NCBI GenBank assembly: GCA_934486455.1
Contig: CAKSPR010000004.1
Coordinates: 4,835 to 68,834 of the forward strand
Source of the DNA: an uncultured Eubacteriales bacterium
GTDB lineage: Bacteria; Bacillota; Clostridia; Oscillospirales; Acutalibacteraceae
Direction of reading: 5' to 3'
DNA: 64,000 nt
Numbering within the stretch: position 1 is the first letter of the stretch; every line of letters begins with the position of its first letter. A model generated the notes under the pieces. That model worked only from the letters and a program-made list of their open reading frames with translations. It made no database searches and was not told the DNA's origin. Shown here in pieces: positions 7,100-15,526 of the stretch. The translations under genes and the position numbers were made by a program.

Positions 7100-9091
7100 A
7101 TGAAAATTACAGATCATAAAACCACCGCCGCCGATATGGCCGCTCTTTACGGCAATCTGACCTATAAGGGAATTTACGACATTCCATTAAGCTTTTGCTA
7201 CGGCGGCAAAAATTACCGCGGATTTTCCGAGGACATGAATCCCGAGGAAAGCTTTCGCAGAATCGATTCAAACCTTACTTTAACCTGTGTTACCGCCCGC
7301 CTCGACGGGCTTGAGATACGGGTGGAATACAAAGAATATAAGGACTTCCCCGTGACCGAATGGGTGGCCTATTTCGAAAACATATCGGGTGAAAATTCAA
7401 AGATCCTTTCGAATATACGCATTGCAAGCGGAGTCCTTTGCGGCAACGACCTTTCGCTGACCTATTCAAACGGCGACGACCTGAGTGTTCAGGGATACAG
7501 CTTTTTTGAGCATGACCTTTCGGAAAAATTCGAGCTTTGCCCCAACGCAAGCGGCACCCCCTGCGCCGGTGCGGCTCCCTACATGAGACTGCACGGCAGG
7601 GAGGGCGGATATAACATTGCCGTCGGCTGGAGCGGTCGGTGGACGGCCGATTTTGAAAAAACCGATGACGGCGTTAATGTTGCCTTCGGTCAAAAAAGAT
7701 GCAACCTGTATTTAAAGCCGGGCGAAATCTTCCGCACCCCAAGGGTAAACATCGAAAGCTATGTCGGAGATGAGCATCACGCCCGCAATATGTGGAGAAG
7801 ATTTTATATGAAACACATTCTCCCGAAGGACCGCGACGGCAGCGTGCTTCATCCGAAGCTCTGCCTCCACCTTTTCGGCGAGGGCGGCAAGCCTGAATTT
7901 TCCGGTGCAACCGAGCAGGGACAGCTCAAGGCTCTGCACACCTATCTCGAAAAGGGTCTTAAACCAGATATATGGTGGCTTGACGCGGGATGGTATCCTT
8001 GCGACTATCACTGGGATCACACGGGCACATGGGAGGCAAATCCCGTCAACTGGCCGAACGGCATCGAGGTGCTGGGAGAAGAATGCGAAAAGCAGGGCAT
8101 CGATTTTCTGCTGTGGTTTGAGCCGGAAAGGGTCAGGGCAGGCTCGTGGCTTGACGAGCATCATCCCGAATGGCTTCTTAAAAACGGCAATCCCGACGAT
8201 GCGAACCGCCTGCTCGACTATTCGAATAAAGAGGCTCTCAACTGGCTCATCAACCACATCGACGGCCTTATAAAAAAATTCAAGGTAAAGATATACCGCC
8301 AGGATTTCAACTTCGATCCCATGCCCTGCTGGGAAAACAACGAAACCGAGGATCGGCTGGGGGCACTTGAAAACTTCCATATTCAAGGATATTATCACTA
8401 CTGGGACGAGCTTATCAACCGCAACCCCGGTCTTTGGATGGATTCCTGCGCCTCGGGCGGGAGGAGAAACGACCCCGAGACCATGCGCCGCGGCGTACCC
8501 CTTCATTATACCGATGTGGGCTACGGCGAACACGCCATAAAGCAAAAGCAGCACCGCTATATGTTTGAATGGATTCCCTATTTCCGCGCCCACAACCGCA
8601 GCTGGGATGTTAACGGCGAGATGGTGTGGTTTTCGGACGATCCCTTCTGTAATTTCCATGTGAACGATTTCTGCTATCAGCTTGCCTGCGCCCCCGCCCT
8701 CACCGATATAATCGTATACGACGCCGACGACAAGAGCTTTGAAATTGCAAGAAGAAATCATCCCATATGGCGCAGAGCGGCAAAGTTTATGACAAAATCC
8801 GACTACTATCCCCTTACCGAGCCCCGCTTTAACCTTGAAGATTTTTATGCCATGGAATTTTACGAGCCCAAAACCAAGAGCGGATTTTTCCAGGTGGTTT
8901 CAAATATCAAGGTCAAAGAGCCCTCATTTACGGCCGGGCTGACCCTCGATGACAGCATAGACTATAAGGTGGAAAATTCGGCCACGGGAGAAGCCCGCAT
9001 TATAAGCGGAAAGCAACTGTCAGAAGGACTTGAAGTTGCCCTTTCTCCCCGCACGGGAATAATTTTCTTTTTTGAGCCTGCGGAAAAATAA
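7100..9091 (+). CDS. GH36 alpha-galactosidase, second copy
   Basis: Second cytosolic GH36 enzyme of 663 aa, a tandem paralogue of the preceding gene. The same order of domains is seen, with WWLDAGWYPC, RQDFNFDP (candidate nucleophile) and SCASGGRRNDPE (candidate acid/base) all conserved. It differs most around the loop before the C-terminal domain (NGEMVWFSDD here against NPEGLYYQPN in the first copy), which may change substrate preference. I chose ATG 7100 because AAAAGGAG lies 6 bases upstream and the protein then aligns with its paralogue from the start; an in-frame ATG at 6977 would translate through the spacer hairpins. Likely the product of tandem duplication in a galactoside-use locus without an adjacent transporter. 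Confidence 0.88.
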   Translation: MKITDHKTTAADMAALYGNLTYKGIYDIPLSFCYGGKNYRGFSEDMNPEESFRRIDSNLTLTCVTARLDGLEIRVEYKEYKDFPVTEWVAYFENISGENSKILSNIRIASGVLCGNDLSLTYSNGDDLSVQGYSFFEHDLSEKFELCPNASGTPCAGAAPYMRLHGREGGYNIAVGWSGRWTADFEKTDDGVNVAFGQKRCNLYLKPGEIFRTPRVNIESYVGDEHHARNMWRRFYMKHILPKDRDGSVLHPKLCLHLFGEGGKPEFSGATEQGQLKALHTYLEKGLKPDIWWLDAGWYPCDYHWDHTGTWEANPVNWPNGIEVLGEECEKQGIDFLLWFEPERVRAGSWLDEHHPEWLLKNGNPDDANRLLDYSNKEALNWLINHIDGLIKKFKVKIYRQDFNFDPMPCWENNETEDRLGALENFHIQGYYHYWDELINRNPGLWMDSCASGGRRNDPETMRRGVPLHYTDVGYGEHAIKQKQHRYMFEWIPYFRAHNRSWDVNGEMVWFSDDPFCNFHVNDFCYQLACAPALTDIIVYDADDKSFEIARRNHPIWRRAAKFMTKSDYYPLTEPRFNLEDFYAMEFYEPKTKSGFFQVVSNIKVKEPSFTAGLTLDDSIDYKVENSATGEARIISGKQLSEGLEVALSPRTGIIFFFEPAEK

Positions 9092-9098
9092 AAAACTC

Positions 9099-9127
9099 TT
9101 GACAAAAAGGGACAGAGATTATATAAT
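9099..9127 (+). promoter_or_regulatory. Consensus sigma-A promoter of yceD-rpmF
   Basis: TTGACA (9099-9104), 17 bases, TATAAT (9122-9127): a perfect match to consensus, starting only eight bases after the stop of the GH36 gene. It predicts strong constitutive expression of the ribosomal-protein operon. Confidence 0.85.
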
Positions 9128-9198
9128 AACCTTTGCCTATTCGGTGAAATCGGGCTTTTTGAGCTACGATTTTGAAAAACGCGAAGGGAGAAAATGCG

Positions 9199-9690
9199 AT
9201 GCTTCTTAATCTTTCCGGTGTTTTTGCCGGGAGCGAGTCTCTACCATTCGAGTACGAAATGGATCTGTCGGATCTTGAGTTCTCGGGATACTCGTCCTTA
9301 AAAAAGCCGGTTAAGATAAAGGGTGCGGCTAAAAACCGTGCCGGCGTCGTGTTTATCGAGCTTGTCGCCGAATATACAATCTCTGCCCCCTGTGACCGCT
9401 GTGCCGCCGACATCGAGCGCAAGGAATCGCTCCCACTCACCTATGTCGTGGTTCAGGAAACAGAGGGAGAGGATACCGAGGATTTTGTTGTTGCCGAGGA
9501 TCAAAAGGTCGATCTCGACCCCCTTGTAAGGGACGATATCGTCATTCGGTACCCTTCAAAGCTGCTTTGCAGTCCCGATTGCAAAGGCCTTTGCCCAAAT
9601 TGCGGTAAAAACCTTAACGAAGAGGATTGCGATTGCAAAAAGGAACAGACCGATCCGAGACTCGACGCTCTCAAAGCCTTTTTTGATTAA
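9199..9690 (+). CDS. yceD: YceD/DUF177 family protein with C-terminal zinc-binding cysteines
   Basis: 163-aa member of the DUF177 family, almost always encoded just before rpmF and implicated in 23S rRNA accumulation in other organisms. The C-terminus carries CSPDCKGLCPNCG followed by CDCKKE, a cysteine cluster that probably binds a metal. ATG 9199 is chosen because GGGAG lies 8 bases upstream; an upstream in-frame TTG (9172) has no such site. The gap to rpmF is 38 bases, so the two genes form an operon. Confidence 0.85.
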   Translation: MLLNLSGVFAGSESLPFEYEMDLSDLEFSGYSSLKKPVKIKGAAKNRAGVVFIELVAEYTISAPCDRCAADIERKESLPLTYVVVQETEGEDTEDFVVAEDQKVDLDPLVRDDIVIRYPSKLLCSPDCKGLCPNCGKNLNEEDCDCKKEQTDPRLDALKAFFD

Positions 9691-9728
9691 GTTTTAAAAG
9701 ATTATTTTTATAAAGGGAGGTGCCGGAA

Positions 9729-9908
9729 ATGGCAGTGCCGGCAAGAAGAATTTCCAAAACAAGACGCGACAAGAGACGCTCCAATGTATGGAAGCTTGAC
9801 GCTCCTACTCTCGTAAAGTGCCCTCAGTGCGGCGAATACAAGCGTCCTCACAGAGTATGCCTTTCCTGCGGTCAGTACAACGGCCGTCAGGTTCTCAAGA
9901 ACGACTGA
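9729..9908 (+). CDS. rpmF: 50S ribosomal protein L32, zinc-binding form
   Basis: 59-aa large-subunit protein that begins [10 protein letters not shown] as usual. Two CxxC pairs (CPQCGEYK and CLSCGQYN) show the zinc-containing C+ form. GGGAGG precedes the ATG. It is co-transcribed with yceD; the plsX-fab genes often found downstream are absent here. Confidence 0.95.
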   Translation: MAVPARRISKTRRDKRRSNVWKLDAPTLVKCPQCGEYKRPHRVCLSCGQYNGRQVLKND

Positions 9909-9935
9909 TTGCGTCTGAAGAAAAATGCAGTTGTG

Positions 9936-9965
9936 CGGGTGTATTTTATACGATACGCCCGTTTT
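9936..9965 (+). terminator. Intrinsic terminator of yceD-rpmF
   Basis: CGGGTGTAT (9936-9944) and ATACGCCCG (9953-9961) form a 9-bp stem with one G-U pair, followed by TTTT. A second, weaker GC-rich hairpin lies near 10036-10066 before the next gene. Confidence 0.65.
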
Positions 9966-10125
9966 GCTGTACAAAAATTCGGGTCGGTGTCCGTTGCCGA
10001 AACTGTCGGCCGACGGCTCTGCCCTATTAAGTAAAAGCGGTTTTCGGCCGGCAAACCGAAGCCGCCTTTATTCTTTTTACCTGTGTTATTTTTTGCTTTC
10101 AAATATGTTTTAAGGAGGGCCTCCC

Positions 10126-11430
10126 GTGTCGGTTAAAATTTCTTCGGTGGATAAACACTCCCCCGCCGAAAAATGCGGAATAAGAAGCGGCGATATGCTT
10201 CTTTCGATCAACGGAAACGAAATCGAAGATGTACTCGACTTCCGCTTTTACATGACCGAAAAGCGGCTTAATATCGTGTTCGAGCGGGACGGGCAAACCT
10301 TAAAAGCCCTGCTGAAAAAACGCGGCGAATACGACGAAACGGGCATGGAATTCGACACCTATCTGATGGACAAGCAGCATTCCTGCAAAAACAAGTGCAT
10401 TTTCTGTTTTATCGACCAGTTACCCAAGGGACTTCGTCCGTCGCTATATTTTAAGGACGACGATTCCCGCCTTTCCTTTCTTTTCGGAAACTATATCACC
10501 CTAACCAATCTCACCGAGCACGAGATCGAGCGGGTCATTAAAATGCATATAAGCCCCGTTAACATCTCGGTACACACCACCAATCCCGAGCTTCGGTGCA
10601 AAATGATGAAAAACCGCTTTGCGGGGAAGGCGCTGTCGGCGCTCTATCGGTTTGCAGAGGCGGGAATAAAGCTCAATACCCAGCTTGTGCTTTGCCCGGG
10701 ATATAATGACGGCAAGGAGCTTGAAAAGACCCTTGAGGATTTAGGAGCGCTGTACCCTGCCGTTCAAAGCATCTGTGCCGTGCCGGTGGGACTGACAAAA
10801 TACCGTGAGGGGCTTGAGCCTCTCGAGCCTTTCAACAAAGAAACGGCGGGAGCCGTTGTCGACACAATGGAGCGGTTCGGCGATGAATTTCTTAAAAAGC
10901 ACGGCACGCGGCTGTGCTTCCCCTCCGACGAGTTTTATCTCACCTCCGGGCGGGAAATTCCCGACAGCTCTTTTTACGAGGATTTTTTGCAGATTGAAAA
11001 CGGGGTCGGAATGTGGGCGTCGCTGCGGGACGACTATCTCGCCGCCCTTGAGGACGCCGAGGCCGACGGCAAAAAACGCAGCTTTTCAATTGCCACCGCC
11101 TCTCTGGCCGCGCCGCTTATGGAATTTCTGATGAAAAAAACCGCCGAGAAATTCCCGGGGCTTGATTATAAAATATATACCATCCGAAACGACTTTTTCG
11201 GCGAAAAGATAACCGTTGCAGGTCTGCTGACGGGGCAGGATATTATAAGTCAGCTTAAAGGGCAGGATCTGAAGGGAAGGCTTCTTCTCCCTCCCGGTGT
11301 GCTTCGAAGCGAGGGGGATCTTTTCCTCGACGACACCCATATCAACGATCTTCAAAAGGCGGTGGGCGTTCCCGCCGATTGCGTCCCCGGTGACGGATAT
11401 GAGCTTTGCGATTTTATTTTGTCGCTGTAG
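10126..11430 (+). CDS. DUF512 family radical SAM protein with N-terminal PDZ-like domain
   Basis: 434-aa protein of a family common in Clostridia and Cyanobacteria whose biochemical role is not established. A PDZ-like segment (residues 1-65, SPAEKCGIRSGDMLLSINGNE) is followed by a radical SAM cluster motif CKNKCIFCF (about residue 85) that should ligate a 4Fe-4S cluster and SAM, and by the C-terminal DUF512 region ending YELCDFIL. The start is GTG, 7 bases after AAGGAGG. In many Firmicutes the gene sits next to der/engA; here it follows rpmF and is alone. Confidence 0.85.
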   Translation: MSVKISSVDKHSPAEKCGIRSGDMLLSINGNEIEDVLDFRFYMTEKRLNIVFERDGQTLKALLKKRGEYDETGMEFDTYLMDKQHSCKNKCIFCFIDQLPKGLRPSLYFKDDDSRLSFLFGNYITLTNLTEHEIERVIKMHISPVNISVHTTNPELRCKMMKNRFAGKALSALYRFAEAGIKLNTQLVLCPGYNDGKELEKTLEDLGALYPAVQSICAVPVGLTKYREGLEPLEPFNKETAGAVVDTMERFGDEFLKKHGTRLCFPSDEFYLTSGREIPDSSFYEDFLQIENGVGMWASLRDDYLAALEDAEADGKKRSFSIATASLAAPLMEFLMKKTAEKFPGLDYKIYTIRNDFFGEKITVAGLLTGQDIISQLKGQDLKGRLLLPPGVLRSEGDLFLDDTHINDLQKAVGVPADCVPGDGYELCDFILSL

Positions 11431-11511
11431 CCGCTTCATTGGGTAAGAGGTATTTACCCTTAAAACACCTTTCCCCGCCCGATATATCAAAAGCACTGTA
11501 AAAAGCAAGGG

Positions 11512-11542
11512 CCTCGGTTCAAAAATGAACCGAGGTCTTTTT
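11512..11542 (+). terminator. Intrinsic terminator after the DUF512 gene
   Basis: CCTCGGTTC (11512-11520), six-base loop, GAACCGAGG (11527-11535), then TCTTTTT. It sits between convergent genes. The opposite strand has no T run after the stem, so it mainly serves the plus strand. Confidence 0.8.
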
Positions 11543-11566
11543 ATAGGTTATAAATCTCTGCGGGTT

Positions 11567-12583
11567 TTAGTCGTCAAAACCGTTGGGATTGTTTTTCTGC
11601 CAGTTCCAGCTGTCCCTGCACATCTGCTCGATGTCCCTTTTGGCCTCCCAGCCGAAAAGCGCCTTGGCCTTTGAAGCGTCGGCATAAACCTCATCGGGGT
11701 CGCCCGGTCGGCGGGGATCTATAACATAGGGAATTTCCACTCCCGAGGCCTTTTCGAAGGCGGCGCGAAGCTCAAGCACGCTGACGCCTCTGCCGGTCCC
11801 GAGATTATATTCTCCGCAGCCCTCGTGGGTCAGCAGATAATCGAGAGCCTTGGCATGACCCTCGGCCAGATCCATAACATGAATATAGTCGCGCACGCCG
11901 GTCCCGTCAACCGTGTTGTAGTCGTTGCCGAAAACATGAAGCTTTTCAAGCTTGCCTACCGCCACCTGAGTTATGTAGGGCATGAGATTGTTGGGAATCC
12001 CCTTGGGATTTTCGCCGATGGTCCCGCCCTCGTGGGCGCCGATGGGATTGAAATAGCGAAGCAGAGCCAGCGACCAGGTATTATCGGCCTTATAAAGGTC
12101 CCGAAGGATTTCTTCGATAAAAAGCTTTGTGCGACCGTAGGGGTTTATGGCGCTTATGGGCATGCCCTCTTTAAGGGGCATTTCCTTACTCAGACCGTAA
12201 ACAGTGGCAGAGGAGCTAAAGACCAACTTTTTGACTCCGTGATCCCGCATTGTTTCGAGAAGCACAAGGGTGTTTATAAGGTTGTTATCGTAATATTCAA
12301 GAGGCTTTGCCACCGATTCGCCCACCGCTTTAAGCCCTGCAAAATGGATGACGGCGTCTATTTTGTTCTCCTCGAATATTCTGTTCATGGCTTGGCGGTC
12401 GCGGACATCCTCTTTATAGAACTTTATAGGCTTGCCGGTTATTTTTTCAACTCGGGGGAGGGATTTTTCGCTGGAATTGTCCAGATTGTCCACCACGATA
12501 ACATCATAACCCGACTGCTGTAATGCAATGCAGGTGTGACTGCCTATGTAGCCGGCGCCGCCGGTAATAAGAATTGTTGCCAT
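11567..12583 (-). CDS. galE: UDP-glucose 4-epimerase
   Basis: 338-aa short-chain dehydrogenase-type epimerase that interconverts UDP-galactose and UDP-glucose in the Leloir pathway and for surface polysaccharides. It shows the NAD-binding TGGAGYIG at residues 7-14, the SSSATVYG motif and the catalytic YGRTK. The ATG is preceded by AGGAGG. It lies 12 bases after the M18 aminopeptidase gene and is probably co-transcribed. It is placed about 2.5 kb from the two alpha-galactosidases, whose released galactose would feed this pathway, although galK and galT are not in the window. Confidence 0.95.
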   Translation of the reverse strand: MATILITGGAGYIGSHTCIALQQSGYDVIVVDNLDNSSEKSLPRVEKITGKPIKFYKEDVRDRQAMNRIFEENKIDAVIHFAGLKAVGESVAKPLEYYDNNLINTLVLLETMRDHGVKKLVFSSSATVYGLSKEMPLKEGMPISAINPYGRTKLFIEEILRDLYKADNTWSLALLRYFNPIGAHEGGTIGENPKGIPNNLMPYITQVAVGKLEKLHVFGNDYNTVDGTGVRDYIHVMDLAEGHAKALDYLLTHEGCGEYNLGTGRGVSVLELRAAFEKASGVEIPYVIDPRRPGDPDEVYADASKAKALFGWEAKRDIEQMCRDSWNWQKNNPNGFDD

Positions 12584-12595
12584 AATTTTTTCCTC

Positions 12596-13999
12596 CTATC
12601 TTTCGGACGAATAAAGAGCCTCAACGGCCTTAAAGGTCATATAAAGGTCAAGCTTGGATATAACTTCAAAGGGAGCGTGCATGGAAAGCACCGGAACGCC
12701 GAGATCGATGACATCGACATTAAGCTCGGCCACATATTTCGCAACCGTTCCGCCGCCGCCGAAATCGACCTTGCCAAGCTCGCCGGTCTGCCATACCACA
12801 TTCTTTTCGTCCATAATGCGGGATATTTCTCCCACAAATTCCGCTCCTGCGTCGGAGGTGGAGGACTTTCCCCCGGCGCCCGTGTATTTGGTAAGCACGG
12901 CACCGTAGTTTATAAAGCTTGCATTGCTGCGCTCGAAGGGCTCGGCAAAGGTGGGGTCAAAGGCGGCGTTGACATCGGCCGACAGGCAACGGCTGTTTGA
13001 CAGCACCCATCTGCCCTTGCTGCCCATGTTTTCGGCAATATCCTCGATGAAATATTTCATATAGGCCGAATGAAGACCCGTATTTCCGTCGGAGCCGATC
13101 TCTTCCTTGTCGGTGAGCACGGCTATGGCGGTTCTCTTAGGAGCCTTGCAGCCGATTATAGCCTCAAGAGTGGGATAGGCGCAGCAGCGGTCGTCGTGGC
13201 CGTATGCCCCGATAAGCGAGCGGTCAAAGCCGATGTCGGTGGGCTTTGCGGCGGGAACGGCTTCAAGCTCGGCGGTGACAAAATCCCTGTCGGTTATGCC
13301 GTATTTCTCATTTAAAATGTTGATTATATTAAGTTTGACCCTCTCCGACTCGGGATCGCCGTTAAAGGGACGGCTTCCGAGAAGAATGTTAAGCTCCTCG
13401 CCCTTTATTCCTTCCGAAAGAGGGCGTTTAGACTGCTCCCTTCCGAGATGGGGAAGCAGGTCGGTAACCACAAACTGCGGATCGCCCTCGTTTTCGCCGA
13501 TGTTGATTTCAACCTTCTCACCGTCGGCGCGGACGATGACTCCGTGGAGCGACAGGGGCACGGTCGACCACTGGTATTTCTTTATTCCGCCGTAATAGTG
13601 GGTTTTAAAAAGGGCAAGCTCACTGTCCTCATAAAGGGGATGCTGTTTTAAATCGAGGCGCGGAGAATCGATGTGTGCAGCGGCAATGTCCACACCCTTT
13701 TCTATGTCTTCGCTGCCGATAACGGCCGCCATAACAGCCTTTCCGCGGTTGTTGACATACACCCTGTCCCCTGCTTTAAGGGGCTTTTTGGGATCGAATT
13801 TTTCAAATCCCGCCGATACAAGAGCCTTTTCGGCGAAGGAAACAACCTCCCGCTCGGTTTTGCACCTGGTCATAAAATCCATATATCCCTCGGCGAAATC
13901 ATATATCGCCTTATGATCGTTTTCGCATACTCTGTCCCAGCCGTTTTTCGCGGCGGGCATAAGCTCTTCTTTTTTTTGTGCTGCTTTGGTTTTTTCCAT
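12596..13999 (-). CDS. M18 family zinc aminopeptidase
   Basis: 467-aa cytosolic metallo-aminopeptidase of the aspartyl aminopeptidase/aminopeptidase I family. Visible metal-site motifs are AAHIDSPRLD, LTDKEEIGSDG and the C-terminal SMHAPFE. The family removes N-terminal residues, often acidic, from peptides. ATG 13999 is preferred over an upstream GTG (14008) because AAAGGTGA precedes it. It follows the XRE regulator by 37 bases and precedes galE by 12, so the three genes may form one transcript. Confidence 0.88.
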   Translation of the reverse strand: MEKTKAAQKKEELMPAAKNGWDRVCENDHKAIYDFAEGYMDFMTRCKTEREVVSFAEKALVSAGFEKFDPKKPLKAGDRVYVNNRGKAVMAAVIGSEDIEKGVDIAAAHIDSPRLDLKQHPLYEDSELALFKTHYYGGIKKYQWSTVPLSLHGVIVRADGEKVEINIGENEGDPQFVVTDLLPHLGREQSKRPLSEGIKGEELNILLGSRPFNGDPESERVKLNIINILNEKYGITDRDFVTAELEAVPAAKPTDIGFDRSLIGAYGHDDRCCAYPTLEAIIGCKAPKRTAIAVLTDKEEIGSDGNTGLHSAYMKYFIEDIAENMGSKGRWVLSNSRCLSADVNAAFDPTFAEPFERSNASFINYGAVLTKYTGAGGKSSTSDAGAEFVGEISRIMDEKNVVWQTGELGKVDFGGGGTVAKYVAELNVDVIDLGVPVLSMHAPFEVISKLDLYMTFKAVEALYSSER

Positions 14000-14036
14000 A
14001 AAGATCACCTTTCATAAGATCCCTTAATGGGGAGAA

Positions 14037-14672
14037 TTATATAAATTTCATCCGCTCCTCTGCCGAACGGATGAGAAATAGCATATCAGAATATTTTTCT
14101 TTGTATTTTTCGGAAAACTGATGGCTTGAAAGCCGCATCGCATCGGGATCGGCGATGGGAGGAAATCCCGCCGTCTGTCCGTTTACGGCGCAGCTTATGC
14201 TCACCTCGGCAACCTGCATTGCGGCGTCGGCCATAGCCCTGTATGTGTGGTGAGAGACCTCAAAAACCGTCGCTTCGCCCTCTCTGCTTTCGCACATAAC
14301 CCTCAAAATGCGGTATATGGCAAGCATAAGAAAGCTCCAGACCTCCCTTTCAAACTGTTCGCTGCCGGAATTTTCGATAATGTCGAATATTATTTCAAGA
14401 GAATTGGAAAGAGCCTTTTTTTCGGGCAATATTTCCGGCTCGGGCTGTTTTTCGGGAAGCTCGTTTTTGCCCAGCAGTATGTCGCAGGGCACCTCGTAAA
14501 ACTCCGACGCCTTTAAAAGGAAATCAAGGCCGCATTCTCTGACCCCTTTTTCGTAATGGGAAAGGAGCGCCTGGGAAACTCCCAGCTCGGCAGCCGCCTG
14601 TTTTTGGGTTATTCCTTTACGGTGTCTCAGTTCGGTTATAGTTTTGGCAAATTTATTTTTCATATTCTTCAT
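14037..14672 (-). CDS. XRE-family transcriptional regulator with a family-unassigned C-terminal domain
   Basis: 211 aa. Residues 5-60 form a helix-turn-helix of the XRE/Cro type (TELRHRKGITQKQAAAELGVSQ region, then LLSHYEKG). The remaining 140 residues contain a helical region (SLEIIFDIIENSG) that I cannot assign to a family, though such proteins in Clostridia often have ligand-sensing tails. The gene is divergent from a histidine phosphatase, and their promoters overlap, so autoregulation and control of the phosphatase are likely. The downstream M18 and galE genes may be in the same transcript. Confidence 0.8.
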   Translation of the reverse strand: MKNMKNKFAKTITELRHRKGITQKQAAAELGVSQALLSHYEKGVRECGLDFLLKASEFYEVPCDILLGKNELPEKQPEPEILPEKKALSNSLEIIFDIIENSGSEQFEREVWSFLMLAIYRILRVMCESREGEATVFEVSHHTYRAMADAAMQVAEVSISCAVNGQTAGFPPIADPDAMRLSSHQFSEKYKEKYSDMLFLIRSAEERMKFI

Positions 14673-14692
14673 CGCCGCTTCAAAGATTTTTC

Positions 14693-14721
14693 TTGAATTT
14701 ATACACCCTGTATATTATAAT
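14693..14721 (+). promoter_or_regulatory. Promoter of the histidine phosphatase
   Basis: TTGAAT (14693-14698), 17 bases, TATAAT (14716-14721). The TTG start is about 35 bases downstream. Its -10 box overlaps that of the opposing promoter. Confidence 0.65.
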
Positions 14722-14742
14722 ACTCCTAAAGACATTTGTAAA
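14714..14742 (-). promoter_or_regulatory. Promoter of the XRE regulator, overlapping the divergent one
   Basis: On the minus strand TTTACA (14742-14737), 17 bases, TATAAT (14719-14714). The two -10 boxes share bases 14716-14719 in the palindromic core TATATTATAATA, so RNA polymerase cannot occupy both promoters at once. Confidence 0.65.
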
Positions 14743-14755
14743 GAGGGATATTTCG

Positions 14756-15352
14756 TTGAAAACATATAAAATTCATCTCATCCGCCACGGCCTTGAAAAG
14801 CCCGAAGGGGTCATAAGATATGTGGGAAAGACCGATCTCCCGCTCACCGCAAGGGGAAAGGAACAGATAAAGGCTCTTGACGAGCAGGGAATTTATCCTT
14901 ATGCACAGCGCCTTTATTCAAGTCCCCTTAAACGCTGCGTAGAAACCCTTGAAATAATATACCCCGAAAAGGAAATAGCCACCGTCCCCGGGCTTTGCGA
15001 ATGTGACTTCGGAAAATTTGAAAACAAGACCGCCGAGGAGCTTAAAGGCGATCCCGCCTTTTCGGACTGGCTGTCGGGAGGATGCCCTCCCGGGGGAGAA
15101 AGCACCGACGACTTTGTAAAGCGGTCGGTTGTGGCCTTTGCAAAAACGGTGGAGGACATTATGAAGGAAGGCGTGACCGACTGCGCCTTTTGCCTCCATG
15201 GGGGAAATATAATGGCAATTCTGTCGGTCTGCGGCCTGCCCGAGCTTCCCTTTAACGAATGGGTATGCGCCCCCGGCCGGGGATATACCCTGAGAATTAC
15301 CCCCTCAATTTGGATGAGAGGCTACAAGGCGGAAGTGCTCGGGGAGATATGA
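14756..15352 (+). CDS. Histidine phosphatase superfamily protein (phosphoglycerate mutase-like)
   Basis: 198-aa branch-2H phosphatase. The catalytic LIRHG is at residues 8-12, then RLYSSPLKRC with the conserved arginine, a Glu region (CECDFGKFEN), and the second histidine in FCLHGGNI. Related proteins are alpha-ribazole phosphatases (CobC) and phosphoglycerate mutases; no cobalamin gene is nearby, so the substrate is open. TTG 14756 is chosen: AGAGGG lies 8 bases upstream, and an upstream in-frame start would overlap the -35 box. It is divergent from the XRE regulator. Confidence 0.85.
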   Translation: MKTYKIHLIRHGLEKPEGVIRYVGKTDLPLTARGKEQIKALDEQGIYPYAQRLYSSPLKRCVETLEIIYPEKEIATVPGLCECDFGKFENKTAEELKGDPAFSDWLSGGCPPGGESTDDFVKRSVVAFAKTVEDIMKEGVTDCAFCLHGGNIMAILSVCGLPELPFNEWVCAPGRGYTLRITPSIWMRGYKAEVLGEI

Positions 15353-15395
15353 CCGATAAAACATTATTAATATGTAATAATAAAACCACACAGCA

Positions 15396-15434
15396 AAAGG
15401 GCGCGGCAGATTTAACCTGTCGCGTCCTTTGTTT
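15396..15434 (+). terminator. Intrinsic terminator of the histidine phosphatase
   Basis: AAAGGGCGCGGCAG (15396-15409) pairs with CTGTCGCGTCCTTT (15417-15430) with two G-U pairs, loop of seven bases, then GTTTATT. Confidence 0.75.
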
Positions 15435-15526
15435 ATTCGGCGGCAACGGCCGTCGGTTATTTTTTTATAAACAGTGAACATTTTTTTAAGCCGTGCGGCG
15501 GTCGGACATTTTTCGTTTATAAAACA

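Noticed and set aside
10106..10128. Palindrome at the DUF512 ribosome site (GGAGGGCCTCC)
   Set aside because: The arms are adjacent with no room for a loop, so it cannot hide the ribosome site as a hairpin.
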